Source: Iris pallida (lineage: Eukaryota; Streptophyta; Magnoliopsida; Asparagales; Iridaceae). Taken from it: 64,000 nt of DNA. Location of the stretch: NCBI GenBank assembly GCA_029216955.1, contig JANAVB010002199.1, positions 14,563,417 to 14,627,416 on the forward strand. The letters run 5' to 3'. Each line of letters starts with the position of its first letter. Position 1 is the stretch's first letter. The notes beneath the pieces are model-generated. The model was not told where the DNA came from. It did not search any database and saw only the letters and a program-made list of their open reading frames with translations. Shown piece by piece: positions 33,273 to 46,734 of this stretch. Position numbers and translations under genes: made by a program.

Positions 33273-35792
33273 TAGTGGTATCAGAGCACGGCTTTACGTC
33301 CTTGGACCGTCGATTGAATTCTTTAACTTCGATGTTTTCGCAAAACTCTGTTGCTTCCGCAAGTTGTTATCGTTGGTGCGCTCTCTCTCAAATGTTCCTC
33401 GGTATGTCCATACAATAAGTCTAAATATTTTCGAAAGCTCGTACAAGCGTTCAATCTAACGCATCGGTAGGCCGTTGCCAAATGCGTCGATAGGGCCTTT
33501 GTGCCGAACGTTGCAAACTTGACTCGATAGAAAACAGGTGCTAATGTTAGCAAGTCGCGTTCATGCCTAATTAGTCCAATATCGACCCTAGCAATTGATC
33601 ATGCAAACTCGGAATATAGTTCGCACAGGAATGGCTATGCACACGGCCTTTTGGCTAAGTTGTGTTTCGCGTCGCGCACCTCGACTTTTTGGTGCAAACG
33701 AGTCACGAGTGATATTAAGTATCGTTCGATCGGGAACGGAGATATACTTAGAGTGTCTATCGATAGGAACGCTATCGGACTAACGCTTAGGCGTACACGG
33801 AAGATTGATTCGAATTTCGAGGAAATAGTACGAACGACTTAGTGCGTCGATACGACGCGAGCGACTACGCTAGCGATTCGTCGAACGAATCTGAAGGATG
33901 TCTTAGCGAATGACGCGAATGTGATCGAGGACTAGATCGTATGGCTTGAATCCGAGTGATGTATGTGATAGGTTCGGAGAAGAATAAGAACGAGTGTCGA
34001 CGACTAGTCGAGCGGCTCGAATCCGAGTGGTGTATGGTTCGTCTTGGAAATTGTTCGAGTGAATATTGAGGATTACAAGTATGTCGACGAGGCGATGCGA
34101 TCGCGCAAAGTCTTAGAACGCGTCACGCTTAGTTGGTCGTGACTTCGAATGTCCCGAAGGAGCATCTCGTTCGGACAACTTGTGAATGAGCAACGCGAGT
34201 TAGAAAACGATTCGGAACGATGAATGAAAATGAATGGTCTTGATCGAGGAAACTTAGAGGATCGTGCGTGCGATATCGGATTGATGCAACTGAAATGTGA
34301 CTTGAGTTTTGAATAACGATCTTGAAACGAGCTTGAGGAAAAGCGACTGAACTTGATCTGAGTATTGAGAAAATTATGGAATATCCAACTCGGACAACAG
34401 CGTCAACGCACGATTCAAAATTGGTTGCAAAGGAAGATTGTCAGGCTACGCATATCATCGATGGTATTGAGGCGTATCAAAGATCGATATGCGATAACTC
34501 GGGGGTACTCTGACTCGGCAAATGACGATCGTGCAAATGTCATTGTTCCGATGGATGCTATAATCGGGATGTTAAAATGTGTCGAGGAAAAGATAGACTT
34601 GGCTCGAGGATTTTCTAAGTTGAACGAATGACGATCGAACTTGGCTAGGATGGAAACTGGAATGTTTGGATTCGCTTTGTTGATAACCACAACGTTGACG
34701 TTCTTGTCTTATGCGAGCGCTACTCCAGCCTCGCACATGCGTCACGCCGATTAGGGCGATCACTCTGCGTGAGCGCTGGTATGGTGATTCATACAGCGGG
34801 AGTGGTCGAACTTGCAGGTGCGATAATTTGTGCTTCGACTTGTGGTTTGACGTAAAGATAGACTCGAGATTGAATTGGTGTACTTGTCGATTGAACTTGA
34901 GGATTGCGTAGGTCCAATCCGTGTATCGAGAATGAATGAGTCTAAACTCAAACAAGAGTTACGCCCCGATAAGAATGATTATTCCGCGGGAGCGTTGCAT
35001 GGTGATTCATGAACCACCACGTATTATCGGACTCACGTGAGATTGGGGCGCAACGTATTGTCGAGCGAGACGACCTCGTGATCGAATACATGAATTGGTT
35101 AGAATTGGTGAATTGAAGGGATTCGAATATATGCAACGCGTGCCGTAATGCGAATTAGGTGATCGTGCCCGATGTTTAGAAATCTGAGTGACGCGAGCTT
35201 GGGTAGAAAATCCTGTACTACCGACTTTGGTTTGACCCTAGGATTGGGGTCAGTATTGGCGTTATTGTTGGGGAACTATGATTCCAATCCTGACATTGAC
35301 TTAGCCTCGCAAAGATTGGCCTAGCGTTTAGGTGAAACGCCCCTATTGCAAGAGTTATCAATCGAAGAATTGATCTTGAGAATTGGCATGGATAGATGAT
35401 GTGAATTACGAATATAGGAAACCCTGCTCACGAGACTCGGCTGACATGCATATATTTCAGGGACGCTCGGGTATGTACACGATGCGACTCGAGTGAGAAT
35501 GACAAATTTTCTATCATGCGGCTTGGCTGAATGCAGGTATTCTGGAGACGCTTGGAATGCATGCACGATCCAGCCAAATGATACGACGAGTTCAAGCAAG
35601 GCTTGAAAGATGGGAGTGTGTCGAGGTCTTGAAATCGTGTTAAAGGAAAGATTGATAATAGTGCGAACGTGGCTCGGAATCGAAGGAACGCGTAGGCGAA
35701 ATGTGTACGATTAAGTCTTGGCCATAGAAATGGTAGGATAGCTTGCCTTCAGGAAAGACTCGAGGACGAGACTTGTTCTGAGTGGTGTATGA
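33273..35792 (+). other. LARD interior, no coding sequence recognised
   Basis: The primer site TGGTATCAGAGC (33276-33287) is complementary to initiator tRNA-Met and lies 3 bases after the LTR. The 2.5-kb interior is rich in CGA/TCG words. None of its open frames exceeds about 130 codons or shows retroelement motifs. It ends with CTCGAGGACGAGACTTG and a short G/T-rich stretch before the 3' LTR. The conserved part is therefore the cis-acting ends. Confidence 0.75.
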
Positions 35793-38197
35793 TGTAGTGC
35801 CCCGTCCCGCAAAGTCAATCGGAGGAATCGAAACGCCGACGGCGTTCGGCCTTAGCCTTGCAACGGCTTGCTCGGAGACATCGCTCAGGTGGGATAGTTT
35901 CGGTGAACTCTCCTCATCTTTGCCTTTACATAATAAATCGTGTTTTCAACTTGCACAAGTTAGGCTTGATAAATAAAAGCTACGCATCCACATAGATAAG
36001 GGAATAATCCCGACGAATTGAATCGAGTTAGAACATGGAAAACGTCCCACGGTCGGCTTAGAGTTGGTGCACGGCGTGCTTTGAAAATGACACTCGGTCC
36101 TTCGTCCCGTGGCTTGGAAGAAGGAAAGTTGGTCTTCGGTGCAAAAGCTGAGAGTTAGCCTAAGTCATAGGCGTCGCCCGCACAAATGCTTGCTAAAGCA
36201 TGCACGGTCCTGTCCCGCAAGGCTTGGCATAGCCTTTGCTCGTCCCTTGGGTTAAGTTGTAGGCTTGAGTGAGTTAGGCAAAGTTATGCCGGTCGACCTA
36301 AGTTATTCTACGTGCTGTCCCGCTCTATCTGCGGTTGTCAAGTCGCGTAGTCCCTTGAGAACAAGGCCCGTCATATGAAGTATGACTTGGGCGATAGCGT
36401 CGCGTAGAACACGAGTCGGTTTAAGGCACGAGCTACGGTTGGTTCAGTGGAAAGTTAGCCTCGGTCTGTTGATACTTAAGGAATACGTATGTTCAAGTTA
36501 AGTTGGAAGGCTAGGCAGTAGCTGTTCCCTGAGTTCAAAGAACGTTAAGTCCAAGCGATAGTTAGTCGCCGAGAGAAAATATGTCGGGACTGTGGTTCAG
36601 TCGCCGAGGCAACCCTGGTTTGGGGCTCTGCAAAAAGAAGTGTGAAAAGAGGAAAGAGTAAAGCAAAGGAACTAAGTGATGATGATGAGACCATGCATTA
36701 CGTTAAGTCTAGAAGTTAGCGTAGGCGCGTGGTCATGGACAACTTGTCGACAAGGGCGATGGTTCTTCGAGCGGCAGCCCTGGGCCATGGGCACCGACTC
36801 GGCCTAGGAAGAACAGATTATAGCCGAACTGGGTATGAAGCAACCGGTAGGTCAGGGACTTGCATCGAGGATCGCAACCGGCGGTGCAAGGGTCCCGAAT
36901 GCCAGGCTGTCCACTATGGCTAGTCAATGCCAGTGACCTTTCATATAGATGTGTCGGCACGGGCGGCAATCCGCATGCGTGCCTTTGGATTGAGTTGAAT
37001 ATGTATGAGTTAAAAAGACACAATGTCGGAGCCTAAGATTTGGCTACAGCGAAGGCGACGTGCTTCGGCACGAGATGTGGCATCGAATGTTAAGTTGTTG
37101 GCATAGAGTTGCATGAGTTAGGCTTGAGCTGTCGCGAGTTAAGTCGAGAAGGGCCGTAGGGCTAGTTGTGTGAAGTTACGTTGAGTTGTTGGGCTCAGCC
37201 TCGAAATATGAGGCACGGTCACGTTGTCACAACACAAGTGTAAGCGAGACTAAGCGAGGAGGCGCTGCCTCGAATATATTAAAGCACGAATCGAGTATGG
37301 CACGACCGAGTCGTTACGTCCCAGAGTTTGGCACGAAAGATAAGTATAAGTCGGTGCGTCGACAATGCAAGCATGAGAAAGGTCTAGAGGCAAGAAAATG
37401 GAGTTCTTCGTGTAGTTGCGTCTCTGATTATGGCCGTAAGGCGAACACGACTTGATAGGTTAACGTTGTTGACACGAGGAGTGGTCTAGTGACAAGTATG
37501 AGTTAACGTTGACATTGCAAGCACGAGATGGTTTCGATACACAAGTTGCGCTAAGGCGCCGGTCCTAAAACCGATCCTAAGGCAAGAATAGAAAGACAAT
37601 CGAAAAAGGGTTTATGTTGCACAAAGTAAAATGAAACGTGTAGGTTTTGTATGGGTGGACGAGGAGCTCACTCCACCAGTACAGTGGTACTGACACCCAC
37701 ACAGTGTTTCATGTGCAGGCACAGGTAGAAGCTCGTGGCGCGGAGCTCGCTTGGGTGCGTCGAGGCACGGAGTTCCTTGGCGATTCGAAGCGTGCGGCCG
37801 CGTGGATTGAAGACTTATACAGGACATAATGTATGGACATCGCCTTCCGAAGCTTCCGCTGGATTCAAGTATTGTATCGAGAGATGAGAGAGCAGAGTGA
37901 CTTGTAAATGAGAGAAAAGTGAGCACGAGAGACATTGTAATTTAGCCTTGCGCCCACAAATGTAATCTTGTATTCAATATCAATAAAGAGATTCTTTTGA
38001 ATGACTTGTGTTCATGTGTTCTTCTTTAAATTCTGCTGCAATGTATTCAATAATTCTGCTTGGGACTTCTGTGCGACGACCCCGTCGCCGCCGATGTAAT
38101 CGGCCGTTATGAAATTGCCTTGCACGAGCGCAATCTAGGCTCGTGCGGCATCACGCCTTAGCGAGGACGATCGCTCCTACGGGAGCGGGGCGTGACA
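35793..38197 (+). repeat. LARD 3' LTR (2.4 kb), intact
   Basis: Uninterrupted copy, TGTAGTGCCCC to GGGGCGTGACA, with AATAAA at 37982-37987. The TATATAGG box of the 5' copy reads TATACAGG here. Confidence 0.92.
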
Positions 38198-38232
38198 GGG
38201 AACCCCACCCACTCCAACAAATCTCCTCCTTC
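38198..38232 (-). repeat. Remainder of copia 3' LTR, target duplication and polypurine tract
   Basis: GGGAA (38198-38202) is the second copy of the LARD target duplication. CCCCACCCACTCCAACA (38203-38219) completes the copia LTR. The next bases, read on the minus strand, give GAAGGAGGAGATT, the copia polypurine tract. Confidence 0.85.
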
Positions 38233-38236
38233 ACAA

Positions 38237-41200
38237 TTATGGGGAGGATGTCGTCATCCCGACGCCCTGCCTGCAGTACTCAAACTTCTTCCTTGGTAGA
38301 ATCTTCGTGAACATATCAGCTCCGTTGTCATCTGTATGAACCTTCTCAAGCACCGCGTCCTTCTTCTCAACCACATCCCGTATCCAATGATACCGAGTCT
38401 CGATGTGTTTGGACCGGCTATGAAACGTCTGATTCTTCACAAGGTGGATAGCACTCTGACTGTCGCAAAGCAAAGTATACTGCTCTTGCTTCAGTCCCAT
38501 TTCCTGCAACAGCTTCTTCATCCACAACAGCTCCTTGCAAGCCTCCGTCGCCGCAATATACTCTGCCTTTGTCGTCGACAAGGCAACACACTTCTGCAAC
38601 CGCGACTGCCACGACACTGCTCCTCCCGCAAACATCATCACGTAGCCTGAAGTCGATCGCCTCGTGTCTACATCTCCAGCCATATCAGCGTCGGTATACC
38701 CAACCAGCTTCGGCTCGTCACCACCAAAGGAAAGTCTCCAACCAGCAGTGCCCTGAAGATATCGTAGAATCCACTTGACCGCACTCCAATGTACCCTTCC
38801 AGGATTTGAAAGATACCTGCTAACCGTACCAACTGTATGAGCAATATCTGGCCTCGTACACACCATGGCATACATCAGGCTTCCCACAGCTGAGGCATAT
38901 GGAACCCGCTCCATATCTTCCTTTTTGTCCTCAGTAGAACTGTTCCTCAGTGAGCTTAAAGTGAGCCGCAAGAGGGGAACTCACTTTCTTCGACCCGTCC
39001 ATCCCGAAACGCTGAAGTACCCGGTGAATGTACTTCGTTTGGGACAAGTGTAGCAGCTTGGACTCTCTCTCTCTCTCGGCTGATCTCCATCCCAAGAATA
39101 GTCTTCGTTGCGTCCAAATCCTTCATAGAGAAGGCCGTGCCCAGTTGGCGCTTCAGCTCCGCTATCCTAGTGGCATTCCGATCCACTAATAGCATATCAT
39201 CAACATATAGCAACAAAATGATGAAATCATCATCGGCAAAATACCTCACAAATACACAGTGGTCCGACGTCGTCCGTGTATAACCATGCTCCCCCATAAA
39301 CGACTTGAACTTCCTGTACCACTGCCTCGGAGCCTGCTTCAGACCATACAAGCTCTTCCTCAACCGGCAGACCAAATGTGACCTGCCCTTCTCACAGAAT
39401 CCCTCTGGCTGCTCCATGTACAACTCCTCCTCAAGATCACCGTGGAGGAATGCCGTCTTCACGTCCATCTGCTCGATCTCCAAGTCGAGACTGGCTGCTA
39501 ATGCTAGCACCACCCGAATAGACGAATGCTTGACGACAGGCAAAAAGATCTCATCATAATCCACGCCTTTTTGCTGACCGTAGCCTTTGACTACCAGCCT
39601 CGCTTTGTATCGAGGGCGAGTAGCATCATCCGTCTGCTTCACTCTAAACATCCATCGATTCTTCAAAGCCTTCTTGTCCTTTGGCAACCGCACCAGATCA
39701 TAAGTGGAATTGGTGTGCAAGGAACTCATCTCCTCCTGCATAGCCTCCATCCACTCCTGCATATGTTCGTCTTCCATAGCCTCTGCAAAACTTTCGGGCT
39801 CTCCCCCGTTAGTCAATAACACATACTCATCTGGTGAGTATCTCGTAGATGGTCGACGATCCCTGTCACTCCTCCTCAAAGGAACCACTGGTGCTGGCTG
39901 TATACCGACAGCCTCCTCCCCTTCAGGAACTGCCTCTCCGGCATGCTCATCCTCCTGAGGGACACCCTGACCACCATCAGCAGGCTGATGATCAAGGTTG
40001 GGAGCAACTCCATATACTGGCTCCCCCATAACTGGATCCTCTGCGATGTCCTCCGGAAACTGCTCGAAGCGAAATGACTCTAACTCGGGCAATTTCTCAG
40101 CCTCAGAAGGCGTCTCGGAATCCTGAGTGTTGGTCATGGTCTGATCCTCGACGAACACCACGTCCCTGCTTCTGAAGAGCTTTCCTTCCACTGGGTCGTA
40201 GAGTCTATAGCCAAACTTATCCCGACCATAGCCGACAAAGACGCATCGCCTCGTCTTCGGCTCAAGTTTGGTTCTCTCGTCCTTCGGTACATGCACGAAG
40301 GCCTTACAACCAAACGCCCGCAGGTGATTGTATGACGGCTCTTTGCCATACCATACTTTGTCAGGCACATCACCCTGCAAAGGAGCACTAGGAGACAAAT
40401 TAATAACATAAGCAGCTGTAAGAAGAGCCTCACCCCAGTAACTGCCAGGCAAGTTTGCTTCTGACAGCAAACACCGCACGCTCTCCTTCAGTGTCATGTT
40501 CATGCGCTCCGCTACACCATTGAGCTGAGGTGTCTTGGACGGAGTCTTCTGGTGTCGTATCCCTTGCTCTCTGCAATACGCATCAAAGGGACCGATGTAT
40601 TCGCCGCCATTGTCGGACCGAACACACAACAACTTCTTGCCCGTCTTCCTTTCAACAGAGGCCTGAAACTCCTTGAAAGTAGGCAGCACCTGATCCTTGG
40701 TCTTTAAGGCATAGCCCCAAACCTTCCTGGAACAGTCATCAATAAAAGTTACAAAGTAAGAAGCACCACCAAGAGATTTTACCTTCATAGGACCGCAGAC
40801 ATCCGAGTGAATCAACTCGAGCAACGCCGGCTTCCTCGAACTTGGGTGACTTTGGAAAGATACCCTATTTTGCTTCCCAGCTAAACAGTGCGTACACTTC
40901 TCCAACTTTGTAGACTTGAGCCCCGAAATCACCTTCCTGTTCACCAAGTAGCTCATCCCCTTCTCGCTGATATGGCCGAGCCGCCTGTGCCACAACTCGG
41001 TAGACGCATCACTGACTGCGTTCATCTCCTGTGCCCCCTGTGCGCTCCCCTCCATATAGTAGAGACCGGACATCTTGCTTCCTCTGGCAATCACCATCGA
41101 ACCCCTGGAAAGCTTTCGCTGACTGTTCCCGAAGAGACTGAAGAATCCTTCGTCGTCCAACCTTCCAACCGACACCTGGTTGAAACGGATATCAGGGACA

Positions 41201-42264
41201 TGACGAACATTCTTGAGAACAAGAACCGCACCCGTCTTCGTTCTTAAATGCACATCTCCAACGGCAACCGCCTTCGACACATCTCCGTTGCCCATCTTCA
41301 ACACGCCACAGTCGCCTGTCGTGTAAGTGGCAAATAGTGCCCTGTTGTGAGATACATGTGCTGAAGCCCCTGAGTCCACCAGCCAAGAATTGTCATCGCA
41401 GACGAGGTTAGTAATGACCTCATCACCTATGACGATCACATCGCCTCCATGCATCGAGGCCGCCGATGTAGTGTTCTCTTCTTGCTTCCCCTTGTCGCCC
41501 TTCTTCTCTCTCTTCCAAGCGAAACAGTTCCGCTTGATATGGCCCTTCTTACCACAATGGTAACACTCTGAGTCCTCGTAACGACCCTTGAACTTCCCCC
41601 TGCTCTTGTCTCTGCCACCACCTGGACCCCTGCTTTTGCCCCATCCGCGGCTCTTTGAAACCAATGCCTCTGAGTGATGGGATGTACATGAAGTGCCCTG
41701 AGAACGTCTCCGCATCTCTTCATTCAGCACCCCGCTCTTGGCAAACTCCAGACTGACCACGCCCTCTGGAGCAGAAGCGATCATAGATACTCGTACGGTC
41801 TTCCACGAGTCTGACAAAGTACACAGCAGCCATAGTCCCTGAACTTCGTCGTCGAACTTGACTCCCATTGAAGACAGCTGGTCAACCACGCCCTGGAACT
41901 CAATCAAGTGATCCAAAATAGACGCCCCATCCTTGTATCGCAGACCCATCATCGTTCGGATCAGGAACAACTTGTTTACCCCGGTCTTCTTCGCATACAA
42001 GGATTCCAGCTTATCCCACAACGTCTTCGCGTGCTTAATATTGGCAACGTGGTTGTACACGTTCTCATCAACAAACTGCCGTATGTACCCACACACCTGT
42101 ATATGCTCGAATGTCCAGTCCTCCTCGGATTTATCACTGGGCTTCTCGGATACAAATACGGGTAGATGCAGCTTCTTGACAAACAACAAATCCTTCATCT
42201 TACTCCGCCAATAATGATAGTTTGTGCCATTAAGATTCACCATGCGCACCAGCTTTGCGTCCAT
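38237..42264 (-). pseudogene. Copia Gag-Pol polyprotein, two frameshifts
   Basis: Frame one, 42264 to 38956, encodes Gag (residues about 10-190), a CCHC knuckle (about 235, CYHCGKKGHIKRNC), protease (about 295, WLVDSGASAHV), the integrase zinc region (about 425-465, LWHRRLGHIS then CTHC), integrase Asp-Asp-Glu (HSDVCGP, RSDNGGEY, GVAERMN) and reverse transcriptase (LLYVDDMLL near residue 1035). Two frame changes follow: one in a (CT)n run at about 39061-39080 and one near 38945. The frame ending at 38237 then gives RNase H (YTDADMAGD, TTKAEYIAATEA, CDSQSAI). Apart from these shifts the polyprotein is complete. Motif order (integrase before RT) proves copia, and sequence style suggests Tork. 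Confidence 0.92.
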
Positions 42265-42317
42265 CTCTCCTCTCTGGTTTCTCTGTCAACTACTGACACT
42301 CCTTCTGAATTCCAGAA

Positions 42318-42333
42318 CCTGGCTTTGATACCA
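42318..42333 (-). promoter_or_regulatory. Copia primer binding site (initiator tRNA-Met)
   Basis: On the minus strand this reads TGGTATCAAAGCCAGG, three bases after the LTR end at 42337. It differs from the usual TGGTATCAGAGC at one position. Confidence 0.8.
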
Positions 42334-43185
42334 CTCTGATGGAAAAGAAGCGCGGAAACCTTTCCCCAAACCGGAGAGTACCTGCGAGAGGACCGAGCAA
42401 TACAACGCACGAACCCAAAAACAACCACACAAAACAATCCACGCATACACAGAGAATTTTTGACGTAAAAAACCCTTACGAAAAAAAACCACGGGACGAT
42501 CGGAGTCCAACCCTGAGAAGCCTCCACTAATGGAATAGAAGAATTACACCCTCTACAAACTCCTTGTCACTCCCCGATCCCAATAGACGTATTCTTTCAT
42601 GAATTCTGTACACGGTATCCCGTATTTAGCATCTGCATAATTCTATTTATTATTATTTAATGGTTGCATGTAGTTTTTAAGCATGTCATTAGTGGAATGG
42701 TTAGAGCATGTTTAGAGGTTAGGGTTTTCTTAATCCAACCTAACCCCTATTTATATTCTCTTCCTCACTCTCTCTCCTCATTCACTCCTCCATTTATTTT
42801 TCTCAACCACCATCCTTAGGCAAGTACAACTTGCTTAAAAGTGGAGATTTATGCATTTTTCATTCTAGATTTTTCCTTTGATATTATTTGTTTATATTGT
42901 TCTTTTCTTCATTCTCTACAAGTTTAGTTCTTGGAGTTTTTGATTTTAATGGCTAGTTTGGTGTAGATCTAAGTTTCCAAAACTAGAATTTTATGTATTT
43001 ACATGGTTTTGATCTATCAAACTTGGTTATTTTCGAAAACTAATGGTCATAGGTTGTAGGAAATTTGATTCTACATAATTTTGACCTTTGAAAAGTTGGA
43101 TTTCGACTTATTTTGAGAAAGTTATGGCCAAAACAGTATTTAGATATTTTCTATGTCATCAGTCCTGGTTTTGGCAGGGACGATG

Positions 43186-43735
43186 AATAGTGCTGCATAG
43201 TGCCGAGCCGCATAAGGATTCTGCATAGTGCTACATAGTGCCGAGCCGCATGAGGATGCTGCATAGTACCGAGCCGCATAAGGATTCTGCATAGTGCTGC
43301 ATAGTGTCGAGCCGCATGAGGATGCTGCATAGTGCCGTATAGTGTCGAGCCGCATAAGGATTCTGCATAGTGCTGCATAGTGCCGAGCCGCATGAGGATG
43401 CTGCATAGTGTCGCATAGTGTCGAGCCGCATAAGGATTCTGCATAGTGCCGTATAGTGCCGAGCCGCATAAGGATGCTGCATAGTGCTGCATAGTGCCGA
43501 GCCGCATAAGGATGCTGCATAGTACCGAGCCGCATGAGGATGCTGCATAGTGCCGCATAGTACCGAGCCGCATAAGGATGCTGCATAGTGCCGCATAGTG
43601 CCGAGCCGCATGAGGATGCTGCATAGTGCTGCATAGTACCGAGCCGCATGAGGATGCTGCATAGTGCTGCATAGTGCCGAGCCGCATGAGGATGCTGTAT
43701 AGTGCCGCATAGTGCTGAATAGTGCCGTATAGTGC
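43186..43735 (+). repeat. LTR minisatellite, 28- and 38-bp units
   Basis: The core unit is GAGCCGCATGAGGATGCTGC plus ATAGTGCC, with an optional extra 10-mer CTGCATAGTG. About sixteen units are present. All three minus-strand frames stay open through it because the units contain no antisense stop in any frame. This is a composition effect, not a gene. Confidence 0.9.
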
Positions 43736-44980
43736 CTATTTTGGCTGTTTTTGGCTATTTTAAGTCATATTTGGCTGAATTGTGGCCAGAATTTCTCCTA
43801 ACTTCCAACATGAAAGTTGTAGATCTTTGTCTTGGCTTCAAAAATCTTCATGACTAGCGAGCTCTTCACACCCTAAGTGCATAGTACCTTTTTGTTCTAT
43901 TTTCCTCTTGTATTTTGGTCCTCATTCCTGATCTAACTCCTATACGTATGCTGGATAACCCTATGTGTGTACTAAGGTACAATCTATATGAGCATCGATG
44001 TGCTATCCTATGTGCTAAGTGTTCCTATGTGATACCTGTCAGTACCTCCAAGAGTTCAGTATTTACATAGCAATTGGTCAGTAGCAATGACGTGGTATGT
44101 GTTGTGTGTCGCATTACACCAAGAAGGGGGTACATACGTATGACTCTATGAGCCCGTAAGGATCACTTCTTGGGGTACTCGTACAAGGTACGACATATAG
44201 GGGAGTGAGCATGTGACCACGACATGTGAACTCCGAGAATAACCTAGGGATTAACTAGGCAACTAACTTGGTAGATGCATTGGATGGGAAGAATCCCGAG
44301 ATCGTGCCATACTAGCCACCCCAGGACCAGTCCTGACGTGTCGGGTTGGCCACCACGGATATGGTTTCACTCGCCTATAGCGGATGGCTATATCCGACTC
44401 CTACGAGCTATGTGTTATATGTTTTTGTCACGCCCCAGAACCAGAATACTGGAGAGCGGGGACAGACATAGCCAACTACGCAATCCCAAAGTACGTTAAT
44501 ACTCTGAAATCACGTATAAGCTGTCAAGACATGGGGGGTTACTCTACAAGCCATCGGTCAATCCTATGGTTTAACAATCCTAGGTATCTCAATCACAGGC
44601 AATTATACAAGAGCAAGGAGTACGATCATCATACATACAATAGTAAGGCGTCCCGAACCATATATACATGACTGATCATGAAGCCAGTACCACAGAACTG
44701 AGGACTAGCTAGAGTATTAGTCATACATGATAAGGACTAGCTATAGTCTAGAATACACATATCATGTTTATGTCCGTAGGCTACAATATCAAGAAAATAC
44801 CAAAACACGAGCTAAACACGTGCTCGGGGATAAACGTTACAAGAGGAGAATTTACATATCAGTGGGAGAATGAAGAAGAAACCCACTGAGGCACTCTGGT
44901 GCTCCGGCTGGTCACCGTCGAGTAGATGGTGCGGTAGATCCTTCGGGCTCTTCTATCAGAACCTGGCCATGCAAAACCAG

Positions 44981-45012
44981 TGGGGTCAGACCCCAAATAG
45001 CAAGTACCACAA
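44981..45012 (-). other. Conserved LTR hairpin B, copy in 44426-48042
   Basis: Read on the minus strand, TGGGGTCTGACCCCA is a near-perfect hairpin followed by CTGGTTTTGCATGGCCAG. The equivalent positions in the three related LTRs keep the pairing with different bases. Confidence 0.6.
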
Positions 45013-45232
45013 AGGAGGCCGAACTATGAACTTAAAACCAGCAATCATTAGCAATCAACAAGCAGATAAGTAAAGGAGGGTCGAGATTTGTGCAGTACCA
45101 ATGCACTTGTCCCGAACATAGGAAGACAGTAAGTAAATCATCATTTGACATAAACTAAACTGGAGAACATGTTAAATAAATAGAGCTAGGCAATATACGA
45201 AAAGAGGATGAAGGTACCGTTCCGGAAGCCAA

Positions 45233-45271
45233 GTTACAACCCTTAAACCAAACAAGGACCGGGATTGTAAC
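45233..45271 (-). other. Conserved LTR stem-loop A, copy 1
   Basis: GTTACAACCC pairs with GGGATTGTAAC (one bulged A). The minus-strand loop contains GGTCCTTGTTTGGTT. A second, perfectly paired copy lies about 236 bp to the right. Confidence 0.65.
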
Positions 45272-45468
45272 CCTTCGCCTGAACAGAACGTGGTCTCTGA
45301 TCATTTATTGCTAGAGATGACAATCATTAAGTGACAATCATAGAGTGACAATACAGAGTATAATACATTAGAGTGACAGTCATTGCAACCATTATACTGG
45401 AACATTTAGGAACTGGATCTGGAAAGGTGATATACGATGAGATAACCATGGGACTATTCAGATAACCA

Positions 45469-45509
45469 GGTTACAACCCGTAAACCAAACAAGGACCGGG
45501 GTTGTAACC
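45469..45509 (-). other. Conserved LTR stem-loop A, copy 2
   Basis: GGTTACAACCC pairs with GGGTTGTAACC over 11 bp. The loop has the same CCAAACAAGGACC on the plus strand (GGTCCTTGTTTGG in the sense strand). Confidence 0.7.
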
Positions 45510-46155
45510 CTTCGTCTGAACGGAACTTGGTTTCTCCCACCATTTATCGGCAAGATAAATATAAGAAATCTGGACATGTAACAATCATGTACAAGATCAA
45601 GACAAGACTAGACAGATTGAACTCCATCCAACATTCACGGCCAAGCAATAAGTACGACTTGATACTTTAACTAGCTAGGGTTATCACAAGCCTAGTTACT
45701 AACAAGATGCAATGAGAATTCCAAGTCCGGTTACCCGTTTGTTACTACCTGAATGACCCCAGCAAAGAAAAGGAAAAGATAGCATGATATAGCAGACACA
45801 CTGTAGTAAGATACATGTGTCCTAAGGTACCACACTCGACGGCGGGCTGGAAGTGCGCTCATCTCGACGGATAGCAACAAATCCCATGTATATATATATA
45901 AGGCCGGGATCAAAGGGGCAACAGGTAACTGGAAAAGTCTCTCCATGAACTACTTGATCAATCTAGTCATTAATCCTAGCCATATTCAGTATGAATCCCT
46001 GACCGTGGAAAACCAGGGATTCATGTCCTAGACATGATGCAAGACAAGACGGGTTCATTTGTACAAACACAATCACCCACGGTGTCCAAGCCATTCATAC
46101 TGGTCATGTCAGGTTAGCCGTCGCAACAGCATTTCAAGGAGTATCATGTCGGGTT

Positions 46156-46300
46156 TATCATGTCAAGAGTGCGCCACGGCGGGCCACTATCATGCCATTA
46201 TCATGTCAAGTTTACTGGTCAAGAGTGCGCCACGACGGGCCACTATCATGCCATGTCAGGTCATTAATCAGGAGTGCACCACTACGGGTCACTGTCGTGT
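46156..46300. repeat. Short tandem repeat, GAGTGCGCCACGRCGGGCCAC
   Basis: Three units with spacing of about 50-60 bp, each reading GAGTGCGCCAC or GAGTGCACCAC followed by GGGCCACTATCATGCC or a variant. They lie between stem-loop A and the minisatellite of this solo LTR. Confidence 0.7.
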
Positions 46301-46734
46301 TTAGGATACATGTGCCGGACAGTATAGTGCAAGCATTCAATCAGGAGACTCAAGTTATGCTGAGGTTACAAGACACAAGTTATCAATAAGATCTAATAAT
46401 AATAGAGAAATAATAATAATAACAATAATTTAAATAGCAGGGCAAGGCACAGGAAGGAGCCCTGCGGCTCAGGGTCACTATCAAGTCATGTGTAGCAGGT
46501 CAAGTTATCATGCATGTCAGTTTTTGGTCACACCATGCCAGGTACAATTGTCATTTCAGTCATGCCAATCGAATCGTGATTTATCAAATTCAGGACAAAA
46601 GGCGTAAGGATATAAAATGGGCGTAAAAATATACAATAGGGATAAATGTGTACTCCATAGGAACTCAAGTTACAAAAAGAGCCACAAGACTTGGATATAC
46701 AAAATAAACAAAATATAAAATACAGGACATGACA

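Larger units (their letters stand above)
21857..38197 (+). mobile_element. Non-coding large retrotransposon derivative (LARD)
   Basis: The ends TGTAGTGCCCC and GGGGCGTGACA are flanked by GGGAA (21852-21856 and 38198-38202). Without its nested element it measures about 7.3 kb: two LTRs of about 2.4 kb around a 2.5-kb interior with no recognisable gag or pol. The primer site matches initiator tRNA-Met. The end of the interior, CTCGAGGACGAGACTTG, is typical of the 3' end of Ty3/Gypsy pol. It must rely on proteins from another element. LTR divergence is about 1.7% in the first 1.1 kb, by my count. Confidence 0.88.

Noticed and set aside
33273..35792. Hidden gag or pol in the LARD interior
   Set aside because: No zinc knuckle, DSG, YxDD-like or integrase motif in any frame that I could see; all open frames are short.
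43140..43710. Three overlapping minus-strand frames of 159-178 codons with MRLGTMQHYAA-type repeats
   Set aside because: They are the antisense of the LTR minisatellite. All three frames are open because the repeat unit contains no antisense stop. There is no sign of a gene.
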